From: Brevibacillus sp.
GTDB taxonomy: Bacteria > Bacillota > Bacilli > Brevibacillales > Brevibacillaceae
DNA length: 11,073 nucleotides
NCBI GenBank assembly: GCA_029240815.1
Contig: JARDZO010000188.1
Span: 1-11,073, forward strand
Direction of reading: 5' to 3'
The notes below the pieces were generated by a model. It made no database searches and had not been told where the DNA came from. It was given only the letters and a program-made list of their open reading frames with translations. The first letter of the stretch is position 1; each line of letters starts with the position of its first letter. Shown here piece by piece: positions 1 through 5,934 of this stretch. The position numbers were made by a program, and so were the translations under genes.

Positions 1-318
1 CGTAATGATACCTGTTACCCGTTGCCACAGGAACATTTGGTTCCGGAAGTAGCCGAAGTTCCCTACATTTTGCTTTGCCTGGAAAGCAATGTAGATACCA
101 TAAATCGCGTGAAACAGGATCGGGATGTAGATGAAAACGAATTCAACTACTAGTAGAATAGGAACGGATTCAATTGCGCCGACCGTAGTGTTGAAGGCTT
201 CCGCTCCGCGGGTTGCTTGATAGTTTGCTGTTAAGTGGAACAGCAGAAACAGCCCGATTGGAAACAACCCAAGAAGTGAGTGTAGCTTGTGACTGAGAAA
301 GCTATTGCCTTTCGCCAT
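1..318 (-). CDS. sdhC: Succinate dehydrogenase cytochrome b558 subunit (partial, C-terminal part outside the window)
   Basis: This is the diheme membrane anchor of respiratory complex II, which passes electrons from the SdhAB flavin/iron-sulfur part to menaquinone. The first 106 residues are visible (MAKGNSFLSHKLHS... to ...LWQRVTGIIT) and the frame stays open to the window edge. The family is about 200 residues long, so roughly half is missing. Two hydrophobic segments are seen at about residues 12-33 and 52-80. His28 (in FLLFH) and His70 (in ILFHAIYG) sit at the positions of two of the axial heme ligands of the B. subtilis protein. The ATG at 318 has the SD GAAAGGGGG about 8 nt upstream. 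An alternative upstream-extended reading frame is out of frame with this protein. sdhA and sdhB would be expected next, beyond the left edge. A long leader with palindromes precedes the gene. Confidence 0.93.
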   Translation of the reverse strand, partial: MAKGNSFLSHKLHSLLGLFPIGLFLLFHLTANYQATRGAEAFNTTVGAIESVPILLVVEFVFIYIPILFHAIYGIYIAFQAKQNVGNFGYFRNQMFLWQRVTGIIT

Positions 319-359
319 ACTATGGTCCCCCTTTCAATGTATGTAACTCTCGTTTCTGT

Positions 360-434
360 GAAAAACGTCTCGACGTTTTTCATAAAAATTTGGTGTGACC
401 GCAAGCGGTCGACAAAACGGTCGTGACCGTTTTG
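360..434. repeat. Three tandem perfect palindromes in the sdhC leader
   Basis: Three perfect inverted repeats with 2-nt centres lie between the proposed sdhC promoter and its start codon. They are 360-381 (GAAAAACGTC, tc, GACGTTTTTC), 397-410 (GACCGC, aa, GCGGTC) and 413-434 (CAAAACGGTC, gt, GACCGTTTTG). The two long ones share the design of an A-run outer arm and a GTC..GAC core. Their centres are 33 and 20 bp apart, close to whole helical turns. They could be operators for a dimeric regulator or hairpins in the sdhC mRNA leader. I do not recognise the motif. Confidence 0.7.
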
Positions 435-556
435 ATAGACCTTTCTCCCATATCCTAACCCATTGCATCTTCCATTAGACATTGCATGATTCTCTCCACC
501 AAAATGTCTATAAGCGTCGAAATGTGTCAGAACACGAAAAAAAGTCGGGCAAAACT

Positions 557-586
557 TTGACCAAAACAATTGTACTCCTGTACTGT
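557..586 (+). promoter_or_regulatory. Candidate promoter of yslB
   Basis: A plus-strand -35 TTGACC (557-562) and a weaker -10 TACTGT (581-586) are separated by 18 bp, giving a start near 593 and a leader of about 125 nt. The -10 match is mediocre, so another promoter nearer 718 is possible. An inverted repeat GTAC-tcct-GTAC (572-583) overlaps both divergent -10 regions. Confidence 0.35.
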
Positions 587-597
587 GGGAGCGTCAA
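569..597 (-). promoter_or_regulatory. Candidate sigma-A promoter of sdhC
   Basis: Read on the minus strand, a -35 TTGACG (592-597) and a -10 TACAAT (569-574) are separated by 17 bp. Transcription would start near 562 and give sdhC an untranslated leader of about 245 nt. The core overlaps the candidate promoter of yslB on the other strand. Confidence 0.6.
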
Positions 598-717
598 GAC
601 AGTGAATAGACTAAATCCATTGATAGATCAAACTTTCCTAAAGGCGATATTTTCCTACTATTCTGTCATAAACTCAAACTCTTCCACATAATCTAGTACA
701 GACAGGAGGGGAACACA

Positions 718-1164
718 ATGAAAGAGACGGATCAACTGTCCGCCTTGCTGCCGCAGGCGTCTATTGCCTATGCGGAACGGATGAACATGCCATATCTTGG
801 CTATCATTTATTTCGAGAAACGCTAACGAACACCTTGCTCGGTGATAGTGAAAGTCCTATCCTCTATTGGCTTGGGAAAGACATCGGAGAGAAGATTCCG
901 ATCCAGTCATCTACAGGAATTGTCTTGCCATTTATGCGACTCGGTCTCGGACAATTGGACCTCATGGAAGAATCGGAGCTACGGATTCACTATAAACTCT
1001 CTCATGCCATCTTTCCCTACATGACCGACCAACGACTCAGCCGTGCTCTCTCATTAGAGTGCGGGATCATCGCTGGTGCTATTGAGCAGTGGAGAGGAAA
1101 GGAAACAACCGCTCAGCTCGTAATGGAAGGAAAAAGTGACATTCGTATTGTCGCAAGTCATTAA
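718..1164 (+). CDS. yslB: YslB-like DUF2507 family protein
   Basis: This 148-residue soluble protein resembles B. subtilis YslB, which has the same length, the same neighbours and no established function. Recognisable family blocks are the YLGYHLFRETL segment (about residues 26-36), ILYWLGKDIGEKIPI (about 48-62) and LECGIIAGAIEQ (about 113-124). DUF2507 is thought to be distantly related to V4R-type small-molecule binding domains, but no ligand can be inferred from the sequence. The ATG at 718 has a strong SD (AGGAGGGG, 704-711) 6 nt upstream. There is no signal peptide or membrane segment. It is transcribed away from sdhC and towards lysC, and probably forms a single-gene unit ending at the hairpin at 1200-1226. 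Confidence 0.85.
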   Translation: MKETDQLSALLPQASIAYAERMNMPYLGYHLFRETLTNTLLGDSESPILYWLGKDIGEKIPIQSSTGIVLPFMRLGLGQLDLMEESELRIHYKLSHAIFPYMTDQRLSRALSLECGIIAGAIEQWRGKETTAQLVMEGKSDIRIVASH

Positions 1165-1199
1165 AGTCGGACTGGACTGGACATGACAAACATGGAGAA

Positions 1200-1226
1200 C
1201 CCCTCTTCCTCAAAGGGGAAGAGGGG
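1200..1226. terminator. Terminator hairpin between convergent yslB and lysC
   Basis: A 10-bp GC-rich stem (CCCCTCTTCC at 1200-1209, GGAAGAGGGG at 1217-1226) encloses a 7-nt loop. It lies 36 nt past the yslB stop and 36 nt past the lysC stop. On the minus strand it is followed by a moderately T-rich stretch (TTCTCCATGTTTGTC); on the plus strand no T-tract follows. It therefore looks like a better terminator for lysC than for yslB. Confidence 0.6.
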
Positions 1227-1261
1227 AGTGGTTGAAGAATAAACAAACGAGTCTATTCTAC

Positions 1262-1768
1262 TTACAATCCATGTACAACCGCAGTTTCTGCCACGTCCAG
1301 CCCATACGCCGTATGCAAGCTACGAACGGCCAGTTCCGTCAAATGAGCTGGAATCACGCAAGAAACCTTGATATCCGAAGTTGACACCATTTTAATAGAA
1401 ATTTCTTGTTCAGCCAAAACGCGGAACATTTCTGCAGCAACGCCTGGATTGTTAACCATACCAGAGCCGACGATCGATACTTTGGTCAAGCCTTCTTCAT
1501 AATCGACTTTCTCAAAGCCGAGTGTCGCTTGATGAGTCGCAAGGGTGTCCAGAGCCTTTTTCAGATCATCGGATGCCACCGTAAATGAAATGTTGGTCAC
1601 CGCTGCATCATAAGAGCTCTGAATGATAATGTCCACATTGACCTGGTTATCAGCCAGCGTATTGAAAAGGCGAGAGAGCGTCCCTACTTTTGCAGGCATC
1701 CCGACAACCGTTACTTTGGATACATCTTCATCATGCGCGACTCCGCTTACCACTCTTCCTGTTTCCAT
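1262..1768 (-). CDS. Aspartokinase II beta subunit from an internal in-frame start in lysC
   Basis: In B. subtilis, aspartokinase II is an alpha2-beta2 enzyme whose beta chain is translated from an internal start in the same frame, giving only the ACT regulatory part. The same arrangement is visible here. Met246 of the alpha chain (ATG at 1768) is preceded by a near-perfect SD at 8-nt spacing, and it lies at almost the residue used in B. subtilis. The product would be 168 residues holding both ACT domains and no kinase domain. The SD and position are directly seen; actual synthesis of the short chain is inferred. Confidence 0.75.
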   Translation of the reverse strand: METGRVVSGVAHDEDVSKVTVVGMPAKVGTLSRLFNTLADNQVNVDIIIQSSYDAAVTNISFTVASDDLKKALDTLATHQATLGFEKVDYEEGLTKVSIVGSGMVNNPGVAAEMFRVLAEQEISIKMVSTSDIKVSCVIPAHLTELAVRSLHTAYGLDVAETAVVHGL

Positions 1769-2503
1769 GTTGGCAACCTCCTCTACGTACGTACCATCGT
1801 CAGCAGTAAAGCTGGAGCGGACTACCAGCCGTACCTTGTATTTTTTTGCGGCTTCTACCGATCGCGGATGCAGGACTCCTGCTCCCAGATTCGCCAGCTC
1901 CAACATCTCATCGTAGGAAATGCTGTCCAGCTTGCTTGCGGCCGGAACGACCCGGGGGTCAGCGGTATATACACCAGACACATCCGTGAAGATTTCGCAT
2001 TTCTCTGCATTCAGGCTCGCCGCCAACGCTACTGCAGACGTATCCGAACCGCCGCGTCCCAGTGTAGTGATTTCCCCTTCATCGCTGATGCCTTGGAAGC
2101 CTGCCACGATGACCACTCGACCGCGTCCCAGCTCTGACTGAATGCGCTCTGCGTTAATCTGTTGGATCCGCGCTCTTCCGTGGATGGCTTCCGTCGTCAC
2201 TCCTGCCTGCCAGCCTGTCAATGAAATCGCGTCGTAGCCTTTTGTATGCAACGCCATCGACAAAAGCGCGATCGATACCTGCTCCCCCGTGGTCAGCAGC
2301 ATATCCATCTCCCGCTCTGATGGGTAGGCCGTAATCTGCTTTGCCATGTCTACCAGCACATCTGTAGATTTGCCCATCGCAGATACGACGACGACTACAT
2401 CATGTCCTTCTTCTTTGTAGCTGATAATTCGGTCCGCAACTCGCAAAATTCGCTCAATGGTACCAACGGAGGTTCCCCCGTATTTCTGCACGATCAACCC
2501 CAT
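1262..2503 (-). CDS. lysC: Aspartokinase II, alpha subunit (lysine-sensitive type)
   Basis: Aspartokinase phosphorylates L-aspartate with ATP, the first step to lysine, diaminopimelate, threonine and methionine. The 413-residue product closely follows B. subtilis LysC (about 408 residues). The N-terminal kinase domain begins MGLIVQKYGGTSVG and contains TTLGRGGSDTSA (147-158) and LELANLGAGVLHP (201-213). Two ACT regulatory domains follow, at about 264-335 and 341-413, with VSIVGSGMVNNPGVAAEMF in the second. I chose the ATG at 2503 because it matches the family N-terminus and has GGGAG about 9 nt upstream. An in-frame TTG at 2533 would add ten basic residues and has no support. The gene has its own promoter and a lysine riboswitch, and contains an internal start for a beta subunit. 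Feedback inhibition by lysine is known for the B. subtilis homologue and is inferred here. Confidence 0.96.
   Translation of the reverse strand: MGLIVQKYGGTSVGTIERILRVADRIISYKEEGHDVVVVVSAMGKSTDVLVDMAKQITAYPSEREMDMLLTTGEQVSIALLSMALHTKGYDAISLTGWQAGVTTEAIHGRARIQQINAERIQSELGRGRVVIVAGFQGISDEGEITTLGRGGSDTSAVALAASLNAEKCEIFTDVSGVYTADPRVVPAASKLDSISYDEMLELANLGAGVLHPRSVEAAKKYKVRLVVRSSFTADDGTYVEEVANMETGRVVSGVAHDEDVSKVTVVGMPAKVGTLSRLFNTLADNQVNVDIIIQSSYDAAVTNISFTVASDDLKKALDTLATHQATLGFEKVDYEEGLTKVSIVGSGMVNNPGVAAEMFRVLAEQEISIKMVSTSDIKVSCVIPAHLTELAVRSLHTAYGLDVAETAVVHGL
1777..1784 (-). promoter_or_regulatory. Internal ribosome binding site for the aspartokinase beta chain
   Basis: AGAGGAGG on the minus strand lies 8 nt before the internal ATG at 1768, within codons for Val-Glu-Glu-Val. 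This is a stronger SD than the one of the full-length gene, which suggests that the beta chain is made at least as efficiently. Confidence 0.75.
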
Positions 2504-2610
2504 GCGGCTTCTCTCCCTTTTCCTTTTATCCAATTCATTGGTGTTTTCATCCTGTACTCGTATGGTTTTCTTTTTTCTCTATGTTCATTCGGTTATTGTT
2601 TGCACTATAA

Positions 2611-2641
2611 GAAAAGGCACCGACTAGGAATAGTACCTGCC
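2611..2641 (-). terminator. Candidate riboswitch-controlled attenuator of lysC
   Basis: On the minus strand, GGCA and ACTA (5' arm) face TAGT and TGCC (3' arm) across a UUCC loop with a 3x3 internal mismatch, followed by TTTTCTT. An alternative pairing is GGUACU with GGUGCC. It lies about 100 nt downstream of the lysine aptamer and about 110 nt before the lysC ATG, the usual place for an L-box terminator. The stem is imperfect and the U-tract short, so the exact expression platform is uncertain. Confidence 0.5.
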
Positions 2642-2646
2642 GCTGC

Positions 2647-2661
2647 CTATTGTTTCGACAT
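2647..2661 (-). other. Possible four-codon leader ORF (MSKQ) in the lysC expression platform
   Basis: An ATG at 2661 is followed by TCG AAA CAA TAG. It is preceded at 5-nt spacing by GGGAGGAA (2667-2674), a better SD than that of lysC itself. The stop codon lies directly before the 5' arm of the candidate attenuator. It may be chance, but the combination of a strong SD and an immediately stopped ORF inside a riboswitch leader is unusual. Confidence 0.3.
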
Positions 2662-2739
2662 CCCGGTTCCTCCCTTCCAATACACGCGGACAGCGCACAG
2701 CATGACAAAACCATTCATCATGACTCACACTGACACACC

Positions 2740-2923
2740 GTGAGATAGCACTCCATCTGGCAACTGGTGATTGCCGAGATGACAGTCCTGCGTTTGTTCA
2801 ACGCAGACCCAGCATGAAGAAAATCGGGTCTTCCTTCACACTTCGGCGAATTCCCCTTTCCCATACCCTTCACAGATTCCCGATCTCAGGGTGGTACTCT
2901 TGGTTTTCGCGCCTCTACCTCAC
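2740..2923 (-). promoter_or_regulatory. Lysine riboswitch (L-box) aptamer controlling lysC
   Basis: The minus-strand RNA carries the conserved L-box blocks in order: GGUAGAGGCGCGA, AAGAGUA, GUGAAGGG, GGGGAAUUCGCCGAAG and GGAGUGCUAUCUCAC. These align closely with the B. subtilis lysC leader. A 9-bp P1 closing helix can be drawn: GUGAGGUAG (2915-2923) with CUAUCUCAC (2740-2748), one pair being G-U. The aptamer is 184 nt, normal for the class. Lysine binding should stabilise P1 and favour termination before lysC. The 3' strand of P1 can also pair with a downstream GUGAG at 2723-2727, a possible alternative fold without ligand. Confidence 0.93.
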
Positions 2924-2941
2924 TCCATAATGGAAGTGAGG
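2918..2941 (-). repeat. Hairpin overlapping the 5' strand of riboswitch helix P1
   Basis: CCTCACT (minus strand, 2935-2941) pairs with AGTGAGG (2918-2924), with a further CCA/TGG pairing across a TTA loop and one bulged base. It would be the first helix to form in the nascent lysC leader. Its 3' arm includes six of the nine bases that make the 5' strand of P1, so the two helices are mutually exclusive. Confidence 0.6.
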
Positions 2942-2963
2942 CTAACTATTCTGTTTGAAACGC

Positions 2964-2992
2964 ATTATATCATGGAGCGGGGAGAGGTTCAA
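2964..2992 (-). promoter_or_regulatory. Sigma-A promoter of lysC
   Basis: On the minus strand, -35 TTGAAC (2987-2992) and a perfect -10 TATAAT (2964-2969) are separated by 17 bp. Transcription should start near 2957, about 34 nt before the riboswitch. The -35 begins only 18 nt after the uvrC stop and no terminator separates them, so uvrC transcripts may also run into the riboswitch. Confidence 0.85.
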
Positions 2993-3010
2993 TTCCTTTT
3001 TGCCAAGTTG

Positions 3011-4792
3011 TCAGGATTCCAGCTTGCGCAAATGGGTAATAATCTCTTTGGCCAGCTTGTCTCCGATCCCCAGCTGCCGGAAATCCTCAACCGTCGCTTC
3101 CCGCATTTTTTTCAAGGAGCCAAAGTGGGTAAACAACAGCTTGCGACGCTTTTCTCCAATACCTGGAATCTCATCTAGCTGGGAGGAGAGCATCGTTTTC
3201 GTGCGAGACTGACGGTGAAACGTGATCGCAAACCGGTGAACTTCGTCCTGGACACGCTGGAGGAGATAGAATTCGTAGCTGTCCCTCTTCAGTTCCACTG
3301 GCTCTGGAGGGTCTCCAAACATCAGCTGAGCCGTTTTATGCTTCTCGTCTTTGGCGAGACCACAGACGGGGATATACAAGCCCAGCTCGTTCTCCAGGAC
3401 GTCCATAGCCGCGCTGATTTGGCCCTTGCCGCCGTCGATGACGATGAGATCGGGCATGGAGCCGTCCTCTTTTAACAGACGCGAATAGCGGCGACGTATG
3501 ACTTCACGCATGGAGCCGTAATCATCCGGTCCTTCTACGGTCTTGATTTTAAACTTCCGGTATTCCTTTTTATCGGGTCGACCATCTGTAAAAACAATCA
3601 TCGCCGACACGGGCTCTGTTCCCTGAATATTCGAGTTGTCAAACGCCTCGATCCGATTAGGCGTGCCGATCCCGAGAATATGACCTAAATTATGGACAGC
3701 CTGAATCGTGCGGGCGTCGTCCTTGGACATCAGAGCAAACTTCTCCTGCAGGGCGATTCGGGCGTTTTCCGATGCCATTTGCACGAGCTCACGCTTTTTA
3801 CTCCGCTTTGGCGCATGGACTTTGATTCCCAGCCATTCTCCCAGCAGGTCAGGATCGCTCTGCTCCGGAAGCAAAACTTCCTTGGGCAGCGCATTCTGCT
3901 TGTCATAGTAGAACTGACTGACGTACGACATGAAATCTTCTTCTTCCTCTCCGTAATAAGGAAACGAAGTCGTATCTCGCTCGATCATCTTGCCTTGGCG
4001 CATGTAAAAGACTTGAACGCACATCCAGCCCTTTTCCACTGCATAGCCAATGATGTCTCTGTCTACCGTATCGGTCAGCGTTACTTTTTGCTTCTCCATG
4101 ACCGCTTCGATATTTTTGATTTGATCGCGGTACTCTTTGGCACGCTCGAATTCCATGCTCTCGGCGGCCTGCATCATTTTTTCCGTCAGCTGCCCCTTCA
4201 TTTCCTCGTGACCACCGTCGAGAAACTTGCTGATCTCCTCGACAAGCCGCTGGTTCTCCTCAGCAGAGACATCCTGGACACAGGGCGCCAGACATTGCCC
4301 CATGTGGTAGTACAAACATACCTGCTTGGGCATCGTGCGACACTTACGCAGCGGGTACAGCCGATCCAGAAGCTTTTTCACTTCCGAGGCTGCCCCAGCA
4401 TTTGGATACGGACCAAAATAGCGCGCTTTGTCCTTGATGACCTTGCGCGTGATTTCCATGCGAGGTTGCTGTTCATTCGTAATCTTGATGTAGGGATACG
4501 TTTTGTCATCCCGCAGCATGACATTGTATCGTGGGTTGTGCTGCTTGATCAGGTTGCACTCCAGGACCAATGCTTCAATCGCGGAGGAGACGACGATATA
4601 TTCAAAATCGACAATCTCACTGACCAACAGCTGAGTCTTCCCGTTGTGGCTGCCGGTGAAATAAGAACGGACGCGGTTTCTCAGCACTTTTGCCTTCCCC
4701 ACGTAGATAATTTCCCCGTTCTTGTTTTTCATCAGGTAGCAGCCTGGCTTCTCAGGCAATACAGCCAGTTTATCTTTCAAGGAGCTGTTCAG
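3011..4792 (-). CDS. uvrC: Excinuclease ABC subunit C, with likely CTG start
   Basis: UvrC makes both incisions around a lesion in UvrAB-dependent nucleotide excision repair. The 593-residue protein has the GIY-YIG nuclease domain (about 15-95; [24 protein letters not shown], and a Glu near 78 in the ALVLE segment, the expected metal ligand). Four cysteines follow (about 151, 159, 167 and 171), typical of the family's metal or iron-sulfur site. Next come a UVR motif (about 198-235, [13 protein letters not shown]), an RNase H-like second nuclease ([34 protein letters not shown]) and a C-terminal helix-hairpin-helix ([12 protein letters not shown]). No ATG is available at the N-terminus. CTG at 4792 has an ideal SD and gives [13 protein letters not shown], which aligns end to end with B. 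subtilis MNKQLKEKLALLP. TTG at 4780 lies 20 nt from the SD. The gene follows the DUF2164 gene by 42 nt. Confidence 0.96.
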   Translation of the reverse strand: MNSSLKDKLAVLPEKPGCYLMKNKNGEIIYVGKAKVLRNRVRSYFTGSHNGKTQLLVSEIVDFEYIVVSSAIEALVLECNLIKQHNPRYNVMLRDDKTYPYIKITNEQQPRMEITRKVIKDKARYFGPYPNAGAASEVKKLLDRLYPLRKCRTMPKQVCLYYHMGQCLAPCVQDVSAEENQRLVEEISKFLDGGHEEMKGQLTEKMMQAAESMEFERAKEYRDQIKNIEAVMEKQKVTLTDTVDRDIIGYAVEKGWMCVQVFYMRQGKMIERDTTSFPYYGEEEEDFMSYVSQFYYDKQNALPKEVLLPEQSDPDLLGEWLGIKVHAPKRSKKRELVQMASENARIALQEKFALMSKDDARTIQAVHNLGHILGIGTPNRIEAFDNSNIQGTEPVSAMIVFTDGRPDKKEYRKFKIKTVEGPDDYGSMREVIRRRYSRLLKEDGSMPDLIVIDGGKGQISAAMDVLENELGLYIPVCGLAKDEKHKTAQLMFGDPPEPVELKRDSYEFYLLQRVQDEVHRFAITFHRQSRTKTMLSSQLDEIPGIGEKRRKLLFTHFGSLKKMREATVEDFRQLGIGDKLAKEIITHLRKLES

Positions 4793-4800
4793 TGCCGCTC

Positions 4801-4806
4801 CCTCCT
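4801..4806 (-). promoter_or_regulatory. Ribosome binding site that points to a CTG start for uvrC
   Basis: AGGAGG on the minus strand, within AAAAGGAGGGAG, lies 8 nt before CTG (4792). A 13-codon ORF starting at ATG 4829 runs through this SD and ends in TGA overlapping the CTG (CTGA), so translational coupling is possible. Confidence 0.65.
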
Positions 4807-4834
4807 TTTGCCGTTCAGTATCATAACCATTCGT

Positions 4835-5086
4835 TTATCGACCAATGGTTGCAGGCTTTTCCAGTACGTACAGTTCGTCTTCTATGGAAGCAAATCTTTC
4901 GAGCATCAGTTTTCGGCAATCTTGCACACCCTGATTATAGAGAATGGGCCCTATTTGCTTCCAAAAGAAATCAATCATCGCTTCCGTTTCCAGGTTCCCC
5001 AGATCCTCTCCACGCTGCTCGTGAAAAAAACGCTGGACTTGATGGGTGAGAAATTCTTTTTGTTCTCGGGACATTTTATCTGCCAT
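4835..5086 (-). CDS. DUF2164-type small protein of unknown function
   Basis: This 83-residue, mostly helical, charged protein begins MADKMSREQKEFLTHQVQRF. It contains the pattern I associate with DUF2164: a conserved acidic stretch (about 27-37), DFFWKQIGPILYNQGVQD (about 39-56) and a C-terminal segment with LERF..IEDELYVLE. No catalytic motif, signal peptide or membrane segment is visible, and the family has no established role. The start at 5086 is the only good Met but its SD is weak (AGGAAGGG about 12 nt away). A Met at residue 5 is an alternative. The gene sits 42 nt before uvrC on the same strand and probably shares its transcript. A LexA-like box upstream hints at a link to DNA damage, but that is inference. 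Confidence 0.72.
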   Translation of the reverse strand: MADKMSREQKEFLTHQVQRFFHEQRGEDLGNLETEAMIDFFWKQIGPILYNQGVQDCRKLMLERFASIEDELYVLEKPATIGR

Positions 5087-5124
5087 GGGACTGTTAGCAC
5101 CCTTCCTACTACCTATCTACATAA

Positions 5125-5136
5125 GAATATACGTTC
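5125..5136 (-). promoter_or_regulatory. LexA-like (SOS) box upstream of the DUF2164-uvrC pair
   Basis: On the minus strand, GAAC-GTAT-ATTC matches the Gram-positive LexA box GAAC-N4-GTTC at 7 of 8 fixed bases, and the spacer fits the preferred RNRY pattern. It overlaps TATATT (5126-5131), a possible -10 element. No good -35 is seen. It lies about 39 nt before the start of the small gene. One short match in AT-rich DNA can be chance. Confidence 0.4.
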
Positions 5137-5165
5137 CTTCTCCATGTTACCACGGATCGGAAATG

Positions 5166-5203
5166 AAAAAAACTGCCGCCCATTGGTACGTGCGACAGTT
5201 TTT
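5166..5203 (-). terminator. Rho-independent terminator of the liv operon
   Basis: On the minus strand, AAAAACTG pairs with CAGTTTTT (8 bp), continued after one mismatch by CGC/GCG around a 12-nt loop. The 3' arm runs into seven Ts. It begins 15 nt after the livF stop. Confidence 0.88.
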
Positions 5204-5217
5204 GATGCATATGACTC

Positions 5218-5931
5218 TTAATGCTTGCGACCACCCAAATACGCTTCTTTTACCCGTTCGTCGTTCAAGAGCGATTCAGCAGAGCCATCGAGCACGATTT
5301 GACCCGCTTCCAGTACGTATCCGTAATCGGCGATTTTCAATGCCTGCTTTACATTTTGCTCTACAATCAGGACCGTTGTACCTTCCGCATTGATCTGCTT
5401 GATGACTTTAAAAATATCAGAGACGACGATTGGCGCCAAGCCCATGGAAGGCTCGTCCAGCAAGAGCAGCTTCGGACGTGACATCAATGCGCGTGCGATT
5501 GCCAGCATCTGCTGTTGTCCCCCCGACATCGTACCACCCAGCTGTGTCAAACGTTCCTTTAAGATAGGAAACCAACCCATCATCTTTTCCATATCATCTT
5601 TGATGCCTTGAGCGTCATTTCGCTGAAATGCACCCATTTCCAGATTCTCCAGCACCGTCATTTTCCCGAGAATGGCACGACCCTCGGGCACGAGTGCGAG
5701 CCCGGTTTTTACGATCTGATGCGGCCTTGAACCGTCGATCCGCTGCCCGCGGAAAATGATGCTCCCGCTCTCCGGCTTCAGTTGTCCAGCAATCGTCCGC
5801 ATGGTGGTCGTCTTGCCCGCACCATTCGCTCCGATCAGGGAGACGATTTTGCCCTCTGGCACTTCCAAAGAAATTCCTCGGATCGCTTTGATTTGCCCGT
5901 AGGAAGTCGTCAGGTTTTGAATACTCAGCAT
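5218..5931 (-). CDS. livF: Branched-chain amino acid ABC transporter, ATP-binding protein LivF
   Basis: One of the two cytoplasmic ATPases that drive branched-chain amino acid import through the LivHM channel. It has 237 residues, the usual LivF length. The Walker A motif GANGAGKTT is at 34-42, the LivF-typical VPEGR...MTVLENL at 81-97, the signature SGGQQ at 136-140 and Walker B LLLLDEP at 155-161. The switch region reads LIVEQN, with Gln in place of the usual His, as is normal for LivF and a good discriminator from LivG. The C-terminus EAYLGG is also typical. The ATG at 5931 is 3 nt after the livG stop, and its SD GAGGAGGAA lies in the last codons of livG, so translation is probably coupled. 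It is the last gene of the operon, followed by a strong terminator. Confidence 0.95.
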   Translation of the reverse strand: MLSIQNLTTSYGQIKAIRGISLEVPEGKIVSLIGANGAGKTTTMRTIAGQLKPESGSIIFRGQRIDGSRPHQIVKTGLALVPEGRAILGKMTVLENLEMGAFQRNDAQGIKDDMEKMMGWFPILKERLTQLGGTMSGGQQQMLAIARALMSRPKLLLLDEPSMGLAPIVVSDIFKVIKQINAEGTTVLIVEQNVKQALKIADYGYVLEAGQIVLDGSAESLLNDERVKEAYLGGRKH

Positions 5932-5934
5932 GCT

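Noticed and set aside
420..495. Short minus-strand leader ORFs before sdhC (10 to 18 codons)
   Set aside because: Several ATGs occur but none has a convincing SD and stop arrangement; chance is the simpler explanation.
231..569. A 112-codon minus-strand frame overlapping the sdhC leader and start
   Set aside because: It runs through the palindromes and then sdhC in another frame, has no SD and gives a low-complexity Phe/Cys/His-rich product. sdhC in its own frame is clearly right.
3692..5221. A 509-codon plus-strand open frame opposite uvrC and the small gene
   Set aside because: It is the antisense shadow of uvrC. It lacks an SD, has no recognisable domain, and the minus-strand frame gives a full UvrC.
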